Shown: piece after piece, positions 34,125 through 43,823 of the stretch
Layout of the letters: every line of letters begins with the position of its first letter
How positions within the stretch are numbered: the first letter of the stretch is position 1
DNA from: CBDDGJ01 sp965227805
Lineage (GTDB): Bacteria; Pseudomonadota; Alphaproteobacteria; RS24
Direction: 5' to 3'
Assembly (NCBI GenBank): GCA_965227805.1
Contig: CBDDGJ010000003.1
Span: 372,001 to 436,000 of the forward strand
DNA: 64,000 nucleotides
Program-made: the position numbers and the translations under genes
The notes under the pieces: generated by a model
Database searches by the model: none
Told to the model about the DNA's origin: nothing
The model's input: only the letters and a program-made list of their open reading frames with translations

Positions 34125-35207
34125 TTATGCCGCTCCCAAACCAATGTGAAGCGCAAGCTGTTCGTAATCCTGTTTTGGGAAACCATAAAGGGCACGATTA
34201 GCCCGCGCGCGTTTGAAGAAGTAATGCAAGGGATAATCCCATGTAAAGCCAATGCCGCCATGCAGTTGAATGGCATCACCGGCAATTTTGAAAAAAGCAT
34301 CATGGCACCACCCGCGCGCAATTAAAGCAGCATCCAGTTTTTCGGCAGCATCCGCACTTGCCGCATAATAAGCAGCAGAGCGCGCACTTTCAAGCGCAAC
34401 ATACATATCCGCACAGCGATGTTTTATGGCCTGAAAGCTGGCAATCTTGTGGCCAAATTGCACGCGTTGGTCACTATAAGTCAGAACCATATCCAGGCAA
34501 TGCTGTGCGGCACCGATTGACTCAAAAACCAAATCTGCCTGCGCAATGCAAAGCGCCCGCGCAAATTCTTGGTGGGGTGCACTACCAATTTGCGCAGCAT
34601 GCGCCATATCAAAATTCGAAAAAGTGAGCATAGCCATATCACGCAAGGGGTCTAATGTCATGTGGGGCGTAATCGCTATGCCTTCGCTCACTAATGGGCA
34701 ATGATAGAGTTCGACAACATCACCCCGCGACAAAGCCAGCATAATAGCATCGGCATGTGTCATATCTAAAACCGCGTTTAATGTGCCATTTAATTTATTA
34801 TTTTTTACATGCATATTTTCACGTCCATCGGCAAAACCGATTATTGTCTGTGCAGCAGCAATTTTCGGTAAATATTTTTTTTTGCTATCCGCATCGGCAA
34901 ATTGCGCCATCAATTCTGCAACAAGGCAACATGTCGAAAAAAAAGGTGAACTCAATAAAACATACCCCATTTCTTCCATAATAAGTGCGCGCCCCAATGC
35001 GCCTAAGCCTGCACCGCCATATTGTTCTTCAATAGCAATGGCGGCAAAGCCCTGCGTGCCGGCAAAATCCGACCATATATCGGGAATCTGAATCCTTTTT
35101 GCTTCATTCATGTCAGCCAAGGCACGCCCGCCATTATACCAATCTTGCAACCAGCCTTTAGCCGAATCGCGAATAATCTCGTGCTCCTGGGTAAAAGGAA
35201 ACACCAT
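34125..35207 (-). CDS. Acyl-CoA dehydrogenase, second subunit type (360 aa)
   Basis: This is an ACAD with the usual N-terminal helical domain (FTQEHEIIRDSAKGWL) and the block EEQYGGAGLGALGRALIMEEMG. The C-terminal FAD-binding block reads IQLHGGIGFTWDYPLHYFFKRAR. The position where many family members carry Glu after FTW is Asp here. Together with fadE30 it probably forms an alpha2beta2 enzyme, as is common in steroid catabolism. The genes are head-to-tail with no gap. It resembles FadE32/FadE33-type subunits. Confidence 0.83.
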   Translation of the reverse strand: MVFPFTQEHEIIRDSAKGWLQDWYNGGRALADMNEAKRIQIPDIWSDFAGTQGFAAIAIEEQYGGAGLGALGRALIMEEMGYVLLSSPFFSTCCLVAELMAQFADADSKKKYLPKIAAAQTIIGFADGRENMHVKNNKLNGTLNAVLDMTHADAIMLALSRGDVVELYHCPLVSEGIAITPHMTLDPLRDMAMLTFSNFDMAHAAQIGSAPHQEFARALCIAQADLVFESIGAAQHCLDMVLTYSDQRVQFGHKIASFQAIKHRCADMYVALESARSAAYYAASADAAEKLDAALIARGWCHDAFFKIAGDAIQLHGGIGFTWDYPLHYFFKRARANRALYGFPKQDYEQLALHIGLGAA

Positions 35208-35210
35208 ATC

Positions 35211-36092
35211 TTATGTCCCGTAAACTTTCTGGGCTGGTGGGGATGCCATAATCAATTTGCGCATAAGTGCATCTAGCTCACCTATTTCATAGCGCGCGTG
35301 CTTATCATTTATCGCGCCCGTCTTCCATCCATTTGCCACAGATATTTTCCCGCCAAAAGCCTCAAAGCAATGCCCATTTATATGTGCCGCTTTTTCGCTG
35401 CATAAATAGGCGACAAGCGGGGCAACATTTGCAGGATCAAATTCATCAAACCCGCCATCTTCGGGTTTTTTCATCATATCCGCAAACACCACTTCTGTCA
35501 TAGCGGTTCGCCCCTGTGGGGCTATGGCATTGGCCGTAACGCCATAGCGCGCAAGCTCGGCAGATTGGTTTAAGGTTAGTGCCAAAATACCTGCTTTTGC
35601 CGCCGCATAATTTGATTGCCCTACAGACCCGTTAAGGCCTGCGCCCGAGCTGGTATTGATAATACGGGCATTGGGGGCTTGCCCATTTTTTTGCTTAGCA
35701 CGCCAATATTTGGCCGCGTGTGACGAAAGGCAAAAATGCCCCTTAAGGTGCACACGGATAACATCATCCCACTCTTCCTCGGTAAGCGAGGTAAACATGC
35801 GATCGCGATTATTACCGGCATTATTAACAACACCATGTAAATCCCCAAATTTATCCAGCGCGCTTTGCACAATTTTACCCGCGCTGCTATAATCGGTAAT
35901 ATCATCCAAATTTTTGATCGCTTGTCCGCCCGTTTGTGTAATATGTTCAACTGTCTGGCTTAGTGTTTCATCATTTATATCATTCGCAATAATATTTGCA
36001 CCTTCGCGCGCCAATAGATAAGCATAAGCACGACCAAACCCGCTGCCAGCGCCGGTTATAATAATCGTTCTATCCTGACAAAAACCTAGCAT
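35211..36092 (-). CDS. Short-chain dehydrogenase of the MFE-2/Hsd4-like group (293 aa)
   Basis: This is an SDR with ITGAGSGFGRAYAYLLAREGA near the N-terminus, NNAGNNRDRMF, and the active site SSGAGLNGSVGQSNYAAAKAG. This layout is that of the (3R)-hydroxyacyl-CoA dehydrogenase domain of peroxisomal MFE-2 and of mycobacterial Rv3548c-like proteins. It likely oxidises a 3-hydroxyacyl-CoA in beta-oxidation of the steroid remnant. It lies 3 bp before the dehydrogenase gene and directly after fadA6, a complete beta-oxidation set. Confidence 0.83.
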   Translation of the reverse strand: MLGFCQDRTIIITGAGSGFGRAYAYLLAREGANIIANDINDETLSQTVEHITQTGGQAIKNLDDITDYSSAGKIVQSALDKFGDLHGVVNNAGNNRDRMFTSLTEEEWDDVIRVHLKGHFCLSSHAAKYWRAKQKNGQAPNARIINTSSGAGLNGSVGQSNYAAAKAGILALTLNQSAELARYGVTANAIAPQGRTAMTEVVFADMMKKPEDGGFDEFDPANVAPLVAYLCSEKAAHINGHCFEAFGGKISVANGWKTGAINDKHARYEIGELDALMRKLIMASPPAQKVYGT

Positions 36093-37244
36093 TTATAACC
36101 TCTCAATAATCGTAACATTGGCCTGCCCGCCGCCTTCACACATTGTCTGCAAGCCATAGCGGCCATTCGTGCGTTCCAATTCATGCAAAAGCGTCGTCAT
36201 AAGTTTTGTGCCGGTTGCCCCTAAAGGATGACCTAAAGAAATGGCACCGCCATTTACATTGGTCTTTGCATGATCGTAATCCAGCTCTTTTAGCCATGCC
36301 ATTGGTATAGAGGCAAATGCTTCGTTAATTTCAACAAGGTCAATATCATCCAACCGCATACCCGTTTTTTCCATTGCATATTGTGTCGCCGGAATAGGCG
36401 CCGTGAGCATCCATATCGGATCAGCACCGCGCACACTCATATGATGGATACGTGCCCGCACGCGCAAATTATAACGCTTCACGGCCGCTTCTGATGCCAA
36501 TAAAATAGCCGATGCAGCATCACAGGTTTGACTGGCAACACCTGCATGAATGAGCCCGCCTTCGGTTAAAGCCTGCAGGCCTTGCATTTTTTCTAAATCC
36601 GTATCCCGCCTTATCGTTTCATCGCTTGTCACACCATCTAGGGGTGCAATTTCCCGCGCGAAACGCTGCTCATCAATAGCGCGTGCCGCGCGCTTATGGC
36701 TCTCAAGCGCATAAAGCTCCATATCTGTGCGCGATATATCCCATTTTTGCGCAATCATTTCAGCCGATTCAAATTGTGAAAAACGGCCATTATCATAACG
36801 TGCCATCCACCCGGTTGAACCAATAAAAGGCGTTTCATGTCCAAATTCTTGCCCTGCCAGCATGGCCGCACTAATTGGAATTTGCGTCATGGTTTGCACA
36901 CCACCCGCAATAACCACATCATTCACCCCTGCCATAATCGCTTGCGCGGCAAAATGCAGGGCTTGTTGCGATGAACCGCATTGACGGTCAATCGTTACAC
37001 CCGGCACAACCTCGTCAAGGCCAGCCGCTAACCAGCAGGTGCGGGCAATATCCCCCGCCAAAGATCCAATCGTATCGACACAACCGAATATGACATCATC
37101 ATAATCGCTATCAGGTATAGGATTGCGTTCTACAATATGCTTCAATACATGTGCCCCCAAATCTGCACCATGAATATGTGCCAACCCCCCCTTACGGCGA
37201 CCAGTAGGGCTGCGGATAGCGTCAATTATATAAGCATCATTCAT
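36093..37244 (-). CDS. fadA6: Acetyl-CoA acetyltransferase (thiolase), FadA6-like (383 aa)
   Basis: This degradative thiolase cleaves a 3-ketoacyl-CoA; in the HIP pathway FadA6 handles the last C/D-ring products. The acylated Cys is in DRQCGSSQQA (residue 89), the catalytic His is in GGAISLGHPLGATG and the second Cys is in CEGGGQANVT. GGAGG lies 6 bases upstream of ATG 37244; an ATG at 37247 is too close to it. The longer frame from 37322 would overlap the upstream gene. The CEGGG variant is shared with mycobacterial FadA6. Confidence 0.88.
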   Translation of the reverse strand: MNDAYIIDAIRSPTGRRKGGLAHIHGADLGAHVLKHIVERNPIPDSDYDDVIFGCVDTIGSLAGDIARTCWLAAGLDEVVPGVTIDRQCGSSQQALHFAAQAIMAGVNDVVIAGGVQTMTQIPISAAMLAGQEFGHETPFIGSTGWMARYDNGRFSQFESAEMIAQKWDISRTDMELYALESHKRAARAIDEQRFAREIAPLDGVTSDETIRRDTDLEKMQGLQALTEGGLIHAGVASQTCDAASAILLASEAAVKRYNLRVRARIHHMSVRGADPIWMLTAPIPATQYAMEKTGMRLDDIDLVEINEAFASIPMAWLKELDYDHAKTNVNGGAISLGHPLGATGTKLMTTLLHELERTNGRYGLQTMCEGGGQANVTIIERL

Positions 37245-37254
37245 CATAATCCTC

Positions 37255-38232
37255 CTAAAGTGCAAATAATGTTTCTGGTGCGGGCAATGGATCAGCAGAC
37301 AAAACAGCTTCCGCCAAAGCACTTATGTGATAATTGCGATCACCCCATTCACCGCATAATGCCCAAACACGTTTCATAAAAAAGTGCAAATCTGCTTCAT
37401 AAGTATAACCCATGCCGCCAAAAACCTGAATGGCGGTTTCTGCCGCGTGCATGGCCGTATCAATGGCCGCAATTTTTGCCATATGGATCACCGCGCCGCG
37501 TTTTAATCCTGCATGCCATATTAAGGGGCGGGTAAACTCAATCTGGGTATGCACATTCGCTAATAAGTGTTTAATCGCCTGAAAACTTCCTATCGCCTGG
37601 CCAAATTGCGTGCGCGTTTGTGCATAATCAACCGCCATATCAAGCATAGATTGTGCTAAACCGCAAAGCTGTGCCGACGATAAAATCGCACCATTCTCTA
37701 ACGCCGTTGTAAATCCTTCTCCCATATTGGTCAATTTGAAGATGGGGCGTAAAGGGTCGACAGACTGGCATGGTATATACTCCACCTCTTCAAGCGGAAT
37801 AATCTTTTGCACGCCTGCTTCATGTAATATGATATGCGTGTAATCTGCTAAATGCGCAATATAAGGGCGCAAAGGGCTTGCAACACCAATACGCGCCGAC
37901 CCTGCCAAAAGCTGCGCTAATATATCTGGCGCGTCACATTCGACCAATAAAGGCACAACAATCCCTGCCTGCTCAATCAACGGCTCGGGCAAACATACAC
38001 TGCCGGCTTTCTCGGCAATCGCGGCCATAACTGCTAAGTTTTGCTCCAACCCATTTGCCGTTTCGGGTGCCATAACACCAAGCAGGCCAAGCGTGCTAAA
38101 TTGTGGCCATAGATTTGGCACCGCATCCCCACGCGCCATCATCCGCAACCGTGCAGGCGTTACCTCACCTGCAAATATGCTATGGGCGGCTTCAATCAGA
38201 TTTTGTTGCTCATCGCTAAAGCAAAAATTCAT
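37255..38232 (-). CDS. Acyl-CoA dehydrogenase, short subunit type (325 aa)
   Basis: This ACAD begins FCFSDEQQNLIEAAHSIF and carries the C-terminal catalytic block QVFGGMGYTYEADLHFFMKR, where E after TY is the expected base. The middle beta domain is short, which explains the length. It lies 3 bp after the larger dehydrogenase at 38236, so the two probably form one alpha2beta2 enzyme. It resembles FadE32/FadE33-type subunits. The likely substrate is a ring-C/D-derived acyl-CoA. Confidence 0.83.
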   Translation of the reverse strand: MNFCFSDEQQNLIEAAHSIFAGEVTPARLRMMARGDAVPNLWPQFSTLGLLGVMAPETANGLEQNLAVMAAIAEKAGSVCLPEPLIEQAGIVVPLLVECDAPDILAQLLAGSARIGVASPLRPYIAHLADYTHIILHEAGVQKIIPLEEVEYIPCQSVDPLRPIFKLTNMGEGFTTALENGAILSSAQLCGLAQSMLDMAVDYAQTRTQFGQAIGSFQAIKHLLANVHTQIEFTRPLIWHAGLKRGAVIHMAKIAAIDTAMHAAETAIQVFGGMGYTYEADLHFFMKRVWALCGEWGDRNYHISALAEAVLSADPLPAPETLFAL

Positions 38233-38235
38233 AAA

Positions 38236-39393
38236 CTATCCCCGTGGCAAACCAAGCACGCGTTCAGCTAAAATATTACGCTGAATTTCATTTGTGCCTG
38301 CATAAATGGTGCCTGCCAAACTAAACATATAGCCATCTAGCCAGCGCCCATTATCAATAGCATCAAGCCCTGCTTCCAGCTCAGCATGCACCCCCATAAT
38401 AGACATGGCTGTTCGGTGTAACTGTTTATCCATTTCCGACCAGAAAATTTTATTCGCACTGGATTCCGCTGTAATAGACGCGCCAGAGTTTATGCGCGCC
38501 ACCAAAGCATAAGTTGCCGCATTAAAACGCGCGCAATCTATCCACATGTGCAATACTTTTTCTTTTAGGGATGGGGATAAGCGTTTTTCATGCTGCTTAT
38601 AAAGCGCGACAAGCCGTTTGGCGGCCGCGTAAAAACGTGCTGGTGGACGTAGCAATAGGCCGCGCTCAAAACCGGCGGTCGCCATAGCAACTTTCCATCC
38701 ACCATGTTCGGGGCCTAAAACATTTTCAGCCGGAACACGAACATTATCAAAAAACAACTCGGCAAAGCCGGCATCGCCATCAAGCTGCGCGATCGGACGA
38801 ATCTTCAGGCCTTCGCTTTTAAGCGGCAATAATATTTTGGAAAGCCCCTGATGCCGTTTAGAGTCTGGATCAGTTCTAAACAAACCAAAACACCAATCGG
38901 CAAATACAGCCCGCGATGACCAAATTTTATGCCCATTGATAATATAATCATCACCATCACGTATAGCTATCGAAGCGATTGCGGCTAAATCACTACCAGC
39001 CTGTGGTTCAGACCAGGCCTGCGCCCAAATCTCATCACCGGCAGCCATAGGGGGAAGAAAGCGCGCTTTTTGTTCTTTTGTGCCATAATCCATAATGGTT
39101 GGCGCAAGCAAAAAAATGCCATTTTGGCTTACGCGTAACGGGGCATCGGCGCGGTTATATTCTTCTTCGAAAATCAGCCACTCGATTAAATCACAGCCGC
39201 GCCCGCCATATTCCGTTGGCCAGGTTATCGCCGTCCACCGCCCTTCATATAATTGGCGTTCCCATTGCCTATGCAATTCAAATCCTTCGGCTGTATCAAA
39301 AGATGGCAATCTTTCATGCGGCACATGTGCAGACAACCATGCACGTATTTCATCGCGAAAGGCGTTTTGGCGCGCCGTATATTCAATTTGCAT
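38236..39393 (-). CDS. Acyl-CoA dehydrogenase, large subunit type, FadE31-like (385 aa)
   Basis: This ACAD has WAQAWSEPQAGSDLAAIAS, HKIWSSRAVFADWCFGLFRT and a C-terminus with AGTIYAGTNEIQRNILAERVLGLP. It is a paralogue of the FadE30 protein at 32988 and is organised the same way with a smaller partner. The usual GGxG-Y-T-x-E block is not evident, so the catalytic base may be supplied by the 325-residue partner. It follows echA20 by 11 bp. Confidence 0.83.
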   Translation of the reverse strand: MQIEYTARQNAFRDEIRAWLSAHVPHERLPSFDTAEGFELHRQWERQLYEGRWTAITWPTEYGGRGCDLIEWLIFEEEYNRADAPLRVSQNGIFLLAPTIMDYGTKEQKARFLPPMAAGDEIWAQAWSEPQAGSDLAAIASIAIRDGDDYIINGHKIWSSRAVFADWCFGLFRTDPDSKRHQGLSKILLPLKSEGLKIRPIAQLDGDAGFAELFFDNVRVPAENVLGPEHGGWKVAMATAGFERGLLLRPPARFYAAAKRLVALYKQHEKRLSPSLKEKVLHMWIDCARFNAATYALVARINSGASITAESSANKIFWSEMDKQLHRTAMSIMGVHAELEAGLDAIDNGRWLDGYMFSLAGTIYAGTNEIQRNILAERVLGLPRG

Positions 39394-39404
39394 AATCTGC
39401 CCCG

Positions 39405-40163
39405 TTACTCATCTTCAAATTTTGCCGCCCCTCCGGTTGCAACAAAGGCATCGCGAGATTTCTGACTATCCTCATGCATATACATTTCGAACGTAAAACC
39501 CTGCTCCCAGCGATAGGCTTTATCGACGTCAAACGCTTCAATACCATTAAGCGCCTGTTTGGCAATACGCAGCGCATCACGACTTTTTGAAGCCAAATTT
39601 TCTGCAAACGCATAAGCCGCTTTATATAAATCTTCTTTGGGTACAATTTTTTCTATACCCCCCAAACGATAGGCTTCTGTGGCAGGGATTTTACCGCCAG
39701 AAAAAAAAGCGGCACGCACTTTAGGCAAAGGCAATATACGTTGCAAGTGTGCCGCCCCGCCCATTGCGCCACGGTCAATTTCAGGCAGCGAGAAAAAACA
39801 ATCATCAGAGGCAATCACAATATCTGCCGCCCCGCACATGCCTATGCCACCGCCAATGACATAGCCATGCGGCATACAAATGACCGGTATTTCACAACCG
39901 CGAATGGCTTTGAACGTTTCAAAGTTTCCTTTATTTACAGCAACAATCGCTTGGCTGTTATCGGCAAGCTCTTTAATATCAACGCCGGCACAAAAGCCAC
40001 GCCCTTCGGCACGGATCAAAATAACCTTAACGTCTTGGCGCTTGCCAAGCTCCATAATAATCTCTGGAAAGCTATTCCATATCGTGCCATTAAATGCATT
40101 CACCGGCGGGTGGTCTAAAATCAATTCCGCAATATTATTTTCTATGTGCGTTTTAACAGGCAT
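39405..40163 (-). CDS. echA20: Crotonase-family HIEC-CoA ring hydrolase, EchA20-like (252 aa)
   Basis: EchA20 opens the remaining ring D of the HIP-derived CoA ester by hydrolysis. The stretches RAEGRGFCAGVDIKEL, GYVIGGGIGMCG, LPEIDRGAMGGAAHL and YRWEQGFTFE closely match mycobacterial EchA20 (from memory). Its active site differs from that of hydratases, as in EchA20. It sits directly upstream of the dehydrogenase pair and starts one base after the ipdC stop. Length is normal. Confidence 0.87.
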   Translation of the reverse strand: MPVKTHIENNIAELILDHPPVNAFNGTIWNSFPEIIMELGKRQDVKVILIRAEGRGFCAGVDIKELADNSQAIVAVNKGNFETFKAIRGCEIPVICMPHGYVIGGGIGMCGAADIVIASDDCFFSLPEIDRGAMGGAAHLQRILPLPKVRAAFFSGGKIPATEAYRLGGIEKIVPKEDLYKAAYAFAENLASKSRDALRIAKQALNGIEAFDVDKAYRWEQGFTFEMYMHEDSQKSRDAFVATGGAAKFEDE

Positions 40164-41234
40164 TTATATCTTCCTCAGTTTTTTCAGACACATATTCGCA
40201 TCATATATGATATTTTGTATAATATCAGCACAAGGGGGAAAATCGTCAATCAGACCGGCAATTTGTCCGCTTGGCAAAACACCTTCATGTGGGTTTCCCG
40301 CAACCATTGCTTTTTGAATAATCATAGGCGCATTCCCGGCCATAAGTGTTTGCCCGAGCGTCATATCGCTTGTGCGTGCCGCTTTCCATGCGGTTTTAAT
40401 CATATGCGAAATCGACATTTTGCTTTGTCGCTTATACAAAAAGGCATTTTTCACCGCATATAGCAACAAACCAAGCGAAGAGGTTTTTTCGAGCCGGGCA
40501 AGTGTTTTATTCAAAACCATACGTTGGGGTAACCCATCAAGTTTAGTTGATACCGGAATCTGTGTTACATCGGCTGTTTGGTAGGCAGCCTTTGTTTCCA
40601 TAGGGGTTGGGCTATCCGCCGACATCATAAAGCGTGTGCCCATAGCAATACCATCTGCACCAAAGCCAAGCGCGGCGGCAAGGCCACGGCCATCCTTAAA
40701 TCCACCACATGCAATAACAGGAACCCCCAAATTCTGATCAAGCACTTGTGCGAGCAATAACCATGTCGGTGTAAACCCCGTATGCCCACCGCCTTCCTGC
40801 CCCTGACACACCAACGCATCTGCCCCCATTTTAACCGCCTTGGCGGCATGTGCGCTCGCGCCGATTGTCGGGATGCATTTAAGCCCCGCATTTTTTGCTT
40901 TTTCAATAATTTTCGCCGAAGGGCCACGCCCATAGGATAAAGCAGCAATTTCATAATCAATACACATATCAACAATACGTTCAACATCCATTTGGAACGC
41001 ATGGATATTAACGCCAAATGGCCTATCGGTTTTTGTTTTTATTGCCTTGATATGGGTTTCACATTCGTCTGATGCCATAACCGCAGCAGCCAAAAACCCA
41101 AACGCGCCCGCCTGCGTGGTCGCGCTAACCAGCTGTGCGGTAGCAACCCATCCCATTGCTGTTTGAATAAGCGGGTACTCGCATCCAAGCAACTCAGTTA
41201 ATGGCGTTTTTAATGGGTTCATCCGCTTTCTCAT
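40164..41234 (-). CDS. ipdC: NAD(P)H-dependent flavin reductase, IpdC-like (356 aa)
   Basis: IpdC is a flavin-dependent enoyl-CoA reductase of the nitronate-monooxygenase fold needed in C/D-ring degradation. Family blocks are PLIQTAMGWVATAQLVSATTQAG, GVNIHAF, CQGQEGGGHTG, IACGGFKDGRGLAAALGFGADGI-type text and GTRFMMSADS, which form the FMN phosphate site. The ATG at 41234 overlaps the upstream stop (ATGA); an internal ATG at 41222 (MNPLKTPLTELLG) is also possible. Position next to echA20 and ipdAB supports the call. Confidence 0.86.
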   Translation of the reverse strand: MRKRMNPLKTPLTELLGCEYPLIQTAMGWVATAQLVSATTQAGAFGFLAAAVMASDECETHIKAIKTKTDRPFGVNIHAFQMDVERIVDMCIDYEIAALSYGRGPSAKIIEKAKNAGLKCIPTIGASAHAAKAVKMGADALVCQGQEGGGHTGFTPTWLLLAQVLDQNLGVPVIACGGFKDGRGLAAALGFGADGIAMGTRFMMSADSPTPMETKAAYQTADVTQIPVSTKLDGLPQRMVLNKTLARLEKTSSLGLLLYAVKNAFLYKRQSKMSISHMIKTAWKAARTSDMTLGQTLMAGNAPMIIQKAMVAGNPHEGVLPSGQIAGLIDDFPPCADIIQNIIYDANMCLKKLRKI

Positions 41235-42124
41235 GTTTTGTTTTGTTGCGCCATTTTTTTACCGTCAAAACCGGCAATATAATCACCTTTGACCAAACTG
41301 TTTTGCGCATGTGCAAAATGATGCATGGCAAATACGGTATCAATGCCTGTGCGCTTGCCTTGTAAATCCTCAATATGATTACACGCCTGCTTGGTTAGCG
41401 ATAAGGCAAGGCGTGGATTTACCGCAATTTTTTCTGCCCACGCACGTGCTGCGTCTTCTAATTCATTGCGGGGAACAACCTTATTGACCATGCCTGCCAT
41501 ATGCATGCGCGCGGCATCCCAGCGCTCTCCGAGCAAAAGAAATTCTTTTGCCTGTCGAATGTTAAGTTCGAACGGATGGGCAAAATATTCCACACCGGGA
41601 AACCCCATACGCACAACCGGGTCTTGAAAAAAAGCATCATCGGCGGCAATGATTAAATCACACACCCATGCCAGCATAAGCCCACCAGCAATACATCCGC
41701 CATGCACTTGTGCAATGGTTGGTTTAGGCACCGCACGCCAGCGGCGACAAAATTCCACATAAACCTCTTGTTCACGAATATAAGCCTTTTCAGCACCGGG
41801 CTTATTATCATGATTATAATTCATGGATCTGCGATCATCGCGGCCAATATCAAAATCGCGTCCCGGTGTACCAATATCATGCCCTGCAGAAAAATGCTTG
41901 CCATGCGCGCGTAAAATTATCACTTTAACGTCATCATCACCCGTTGCCTTATAAAAGGCATCATCCAGTGCATAGAGCATTTGTGCATTTTGACTATTGT
42001 GATATTTCACACGATTAAGCGTTAAAAATGCAATATTATCCTCAACCGCATAAAGAACGGGATTATCTTCTTCGTAAAGAATATCTGTTGCAACACGAGC
42101 AACCGTTTCATTATGTTCACCCAT
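41231..42124 (-). CDS. Enoyl-CoA hydratase/isomerase family protein (297 aa)
   Basis: This crotonase has HGKHFSAGHDIGTPG as the first oxyanion block and GGCIAGGLMLAWVCDLIIAADDAFFQDP as the second. The GHDxGTP sequence is typical of a sub-group found with steroid and acyl-CoA genes in actinobacteria. The start at 42124 follows GGAGTGTAAA, 1 bp after the ipdB stop; the longer frame from 42193 lies in ipdB. Its place between ipdB and ipdC suggests a C/D-ring or HIP-CoA step, but no specific reaction can be assigned. Confidence 0.84.
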   Translation of the reverse strand: MGEHNETVARVATDILYEEDNPVLYAVEDNIAFLTLNRVKYHNSQNAQMLYALDDAFYKATGDDDVKVIILRAHGKHFSAGHDIGTPGRDFDIGRDDRRSMNYNHDNKPGAEKAYIREQEVYVEFCRRWRAVPKPTIAQVHGGCIAGGLMLAWVCDLIIAADDAFFQDPVVRMGFPGVEYFAHPFELNIRQAKEFLLLGERWDAARMHMAGMVNKVVPRNELEDAARAWAEKIAVNPRLALSLTKQACNHIEDLQGKRTGIDTVFAMHHFAHAQNSLVKGDYIAGFDGKKMAQQNKT

Positions 42125-42125
42125 T

Positions 42126-42920
42126 TTACACTCCTTCGCGTATTCCCGGTGGATTATCTTTGAAAATTTTGGCACGTAAATTATGCGGGTCATATTTCTC
42201 GATTAAGGCTAATTGATCTTGCGTGGGCGGTGGCGTTTCACCCAGATTCTCAGGGCGCACAAGCGCAAACCCTGTATTATCCTGAACTTCCTCGAAACTC
42301 ACCCCCGGATGCAAAGACCGCACAGCTATTGCATGATTAGGCGTTTCAAAATCGAGCACGCATAAATTGGTGATGATACGACGATGGTCTAATCCGGGTG
42401 GAAACTTCCCTTGCGGATAACGCTGTGGATTGTAACCGGCACCGCTTACCATATCAACTTCGTCCTTGACAAAGGTGCGTGCATTATGCGCCGCAATAAA
42501 CATAGAGGTGCGATTATTTATCGTATTGCCGGGAAAGCCGCGCACCCCTAAAAGCACTGCGCTTGGCTTTTGATAATCACCGATAATCGACAAATTCATC
42601 TGCCCAAAACGGTCTACCTGCACAGGGCTTATAAATGCGTGTCGATTGCCTTTTGCGATCAGGTCAAATACGCGTTCATAACCGATACGCCCCTCTTTTT
42701 TTGGTAGGGCACCATTGCGCTTGCCCACGGCTACAGGTTCGGATACAAAATAATATTCGCCATCTGACATGAGCAAACCGGGCAAAAAACTTGCTTTGGC
42801 AAGCGACCCCGCAAGACGCGGCACAAGCCCGATAAGCGTTGCAAAAACTTCAGGTGTTTCATCGCGGAAAATATCGGCGCCAGCGCAAATACATAACTCC
42901 GCCAATGAGAAATGATGCAT
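42126..42920 (-). CDS. ipdB: Ring-opening CoA-transferase-like hydrolase, beta subunit (264 aa)
   Basis: IpdB is the second subunit of the IpdAB enzyme, which hydrolyses the last carbocyclic ring (COCHEA-CoA) in HIP catabolism. It is a class I CoA-transferase homologue. Recognisable blocks are AGADIFRDE, LLMSDGEYYFVSEP, QVDRFGQMNLS, GVRGFPGNTINN and LHPGVSFEEV. It follows ipdA after 11 bp. The two subunits are normally inseparable, which supports the call. Confidence 0.9.
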   Translation of the reverse strand: MHHFSLAELCICAGADIFRDETPEVFATLIGLVPRLAGSLAKASFLPGLLMSDGEYYFVSEPVAVGKRNGALPKKEGRIGYERVFDLIAKGNRHAFISPVQVDRFGQMNLSIIGDYQKPSAVLLGVRGFPGNTINNRTSMFIAAHNARTFVKDEVDMVSGAGYNPQRYPQGKFPPGLDHRRIITNLCVLDFETPNHAIAVRSLHPGVSFEEVQDNTGFALVRPENLGETPPPTQDQLALIEKYDPHNLRAKIFKDNPPGIREGV

Positions 42921-42931
42921 AAATGCCTCCC

Positions 42932-43816
42932 TTAAAAAACAGGCAAGGGCAAATTACGAATATGTGCCTCACCCCCTACCGCGCTTATATAATCATCCGT
43001 TGCAATATAATGCGCCTTATACTTTCCCCATGCATCACCCACAGACTGGCTATAGGTTTGCAAATGCGCGACATCAATACCATAATCCGGCCCATTAGAG
43101 GTTGGGTGCGCGCCCAAAGGGGCATGTGCAATACCGCTCACCAAATTACGTTCAATCGGCATACGCATAATTTTATGATCATCATCAAACATAGCGGTTG
43201 CCACAATCGCTTCTGCCGTTAGAAAGCTCCTATCAGCCGCGCGACAAAACCATTCATCAAAAAATAAATCCGGACCAGCAATATAGCTATTGCCCAGTTT
43301 ATCAGCTTCGCTTACATGGCATAAGGCAACATCCGCTTTAAGCGCAGGCATCGCCACAAGCATCTCGTCTTGGTCGTAAGGATTGTGAATAAGTTTGATT
43401 TCCGGGTTATACGTTAAAACATCTGTGCCCAAGCCAGCACGACACGGCAAAAAAGGCAAATTTTGTGCCGCCGCCTTTAAGCCAAGCAGCAGCATGCCTT
43501 CATCAATTTCCATAACCTCAAACTCACCTGCTTTGCGAGCACGGCGAAAATGTGCTTCCATTGGAATAACATCTAAAGACACAAAACCGAAAATCAATTT
43601 TTTTATTTTTTGGGCGCTTGCCAGCATACCAACGTCACAGCCGCCATAGCTAATAATCGTTAAATCAGTAAGATCTGATTTGATAATTTCGCGAATAACC
43701 GCCATAGGCTTGCGGCGTGCCCCCCAGCCACCAATCGCTATCGTCATGCCGCTTTTGAGCTGTGCGACAATATCTTGGATGCTGCATAATTTATCAATCT
43801 CCACCCTATTCACCAT
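42932..43816 (-). CDS. ipdA: Ring-opening CoA-transferase-like hydrolase, alpha subunit (294 aa)
   Basis: IpdA is the alpha subunit of the IpdAB ring hydrolase. The N-terminal GMTIAIGGWGARRKPMAVI and the GGCDVGMLAS block match the family, and GLGTDVLTYNP with VALCHVSEADKLGNSYI follow. The length (294) is usual. It follows hsaC by 7 bp, so A/B-ring and C/D-ring genes are in one operon. Confidence 0.9.
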   Translation of the reverse strand: MVNRVEIDKLCSIQDIVAQLKSGMTIAIGGWGARRKPMAVIREIIKSDLTDLTIISYGGCDVGMLASAQKIKKLIFGFVSLDVIPMEAHFRRARKAGEFEVMEIDEGMLLLGLKAAAQNLPFLPCRAGLGTDVLTYNPEIKLIHNPYDQDEMLVAMPALKADVALCHVSEADKLGNSYIAGPDLFFDEWFCRAADRSFLTAEAIVATAMFDDDHKIMRMPIERNLVSGIAHAPLGAHPTSNGPDYGIDVAHLQTYSQSVGDAWGKYKAHYIATDDYISAVGGEAHIRNLPLPVF

Positions 43817-43823
43817 ATATCCT

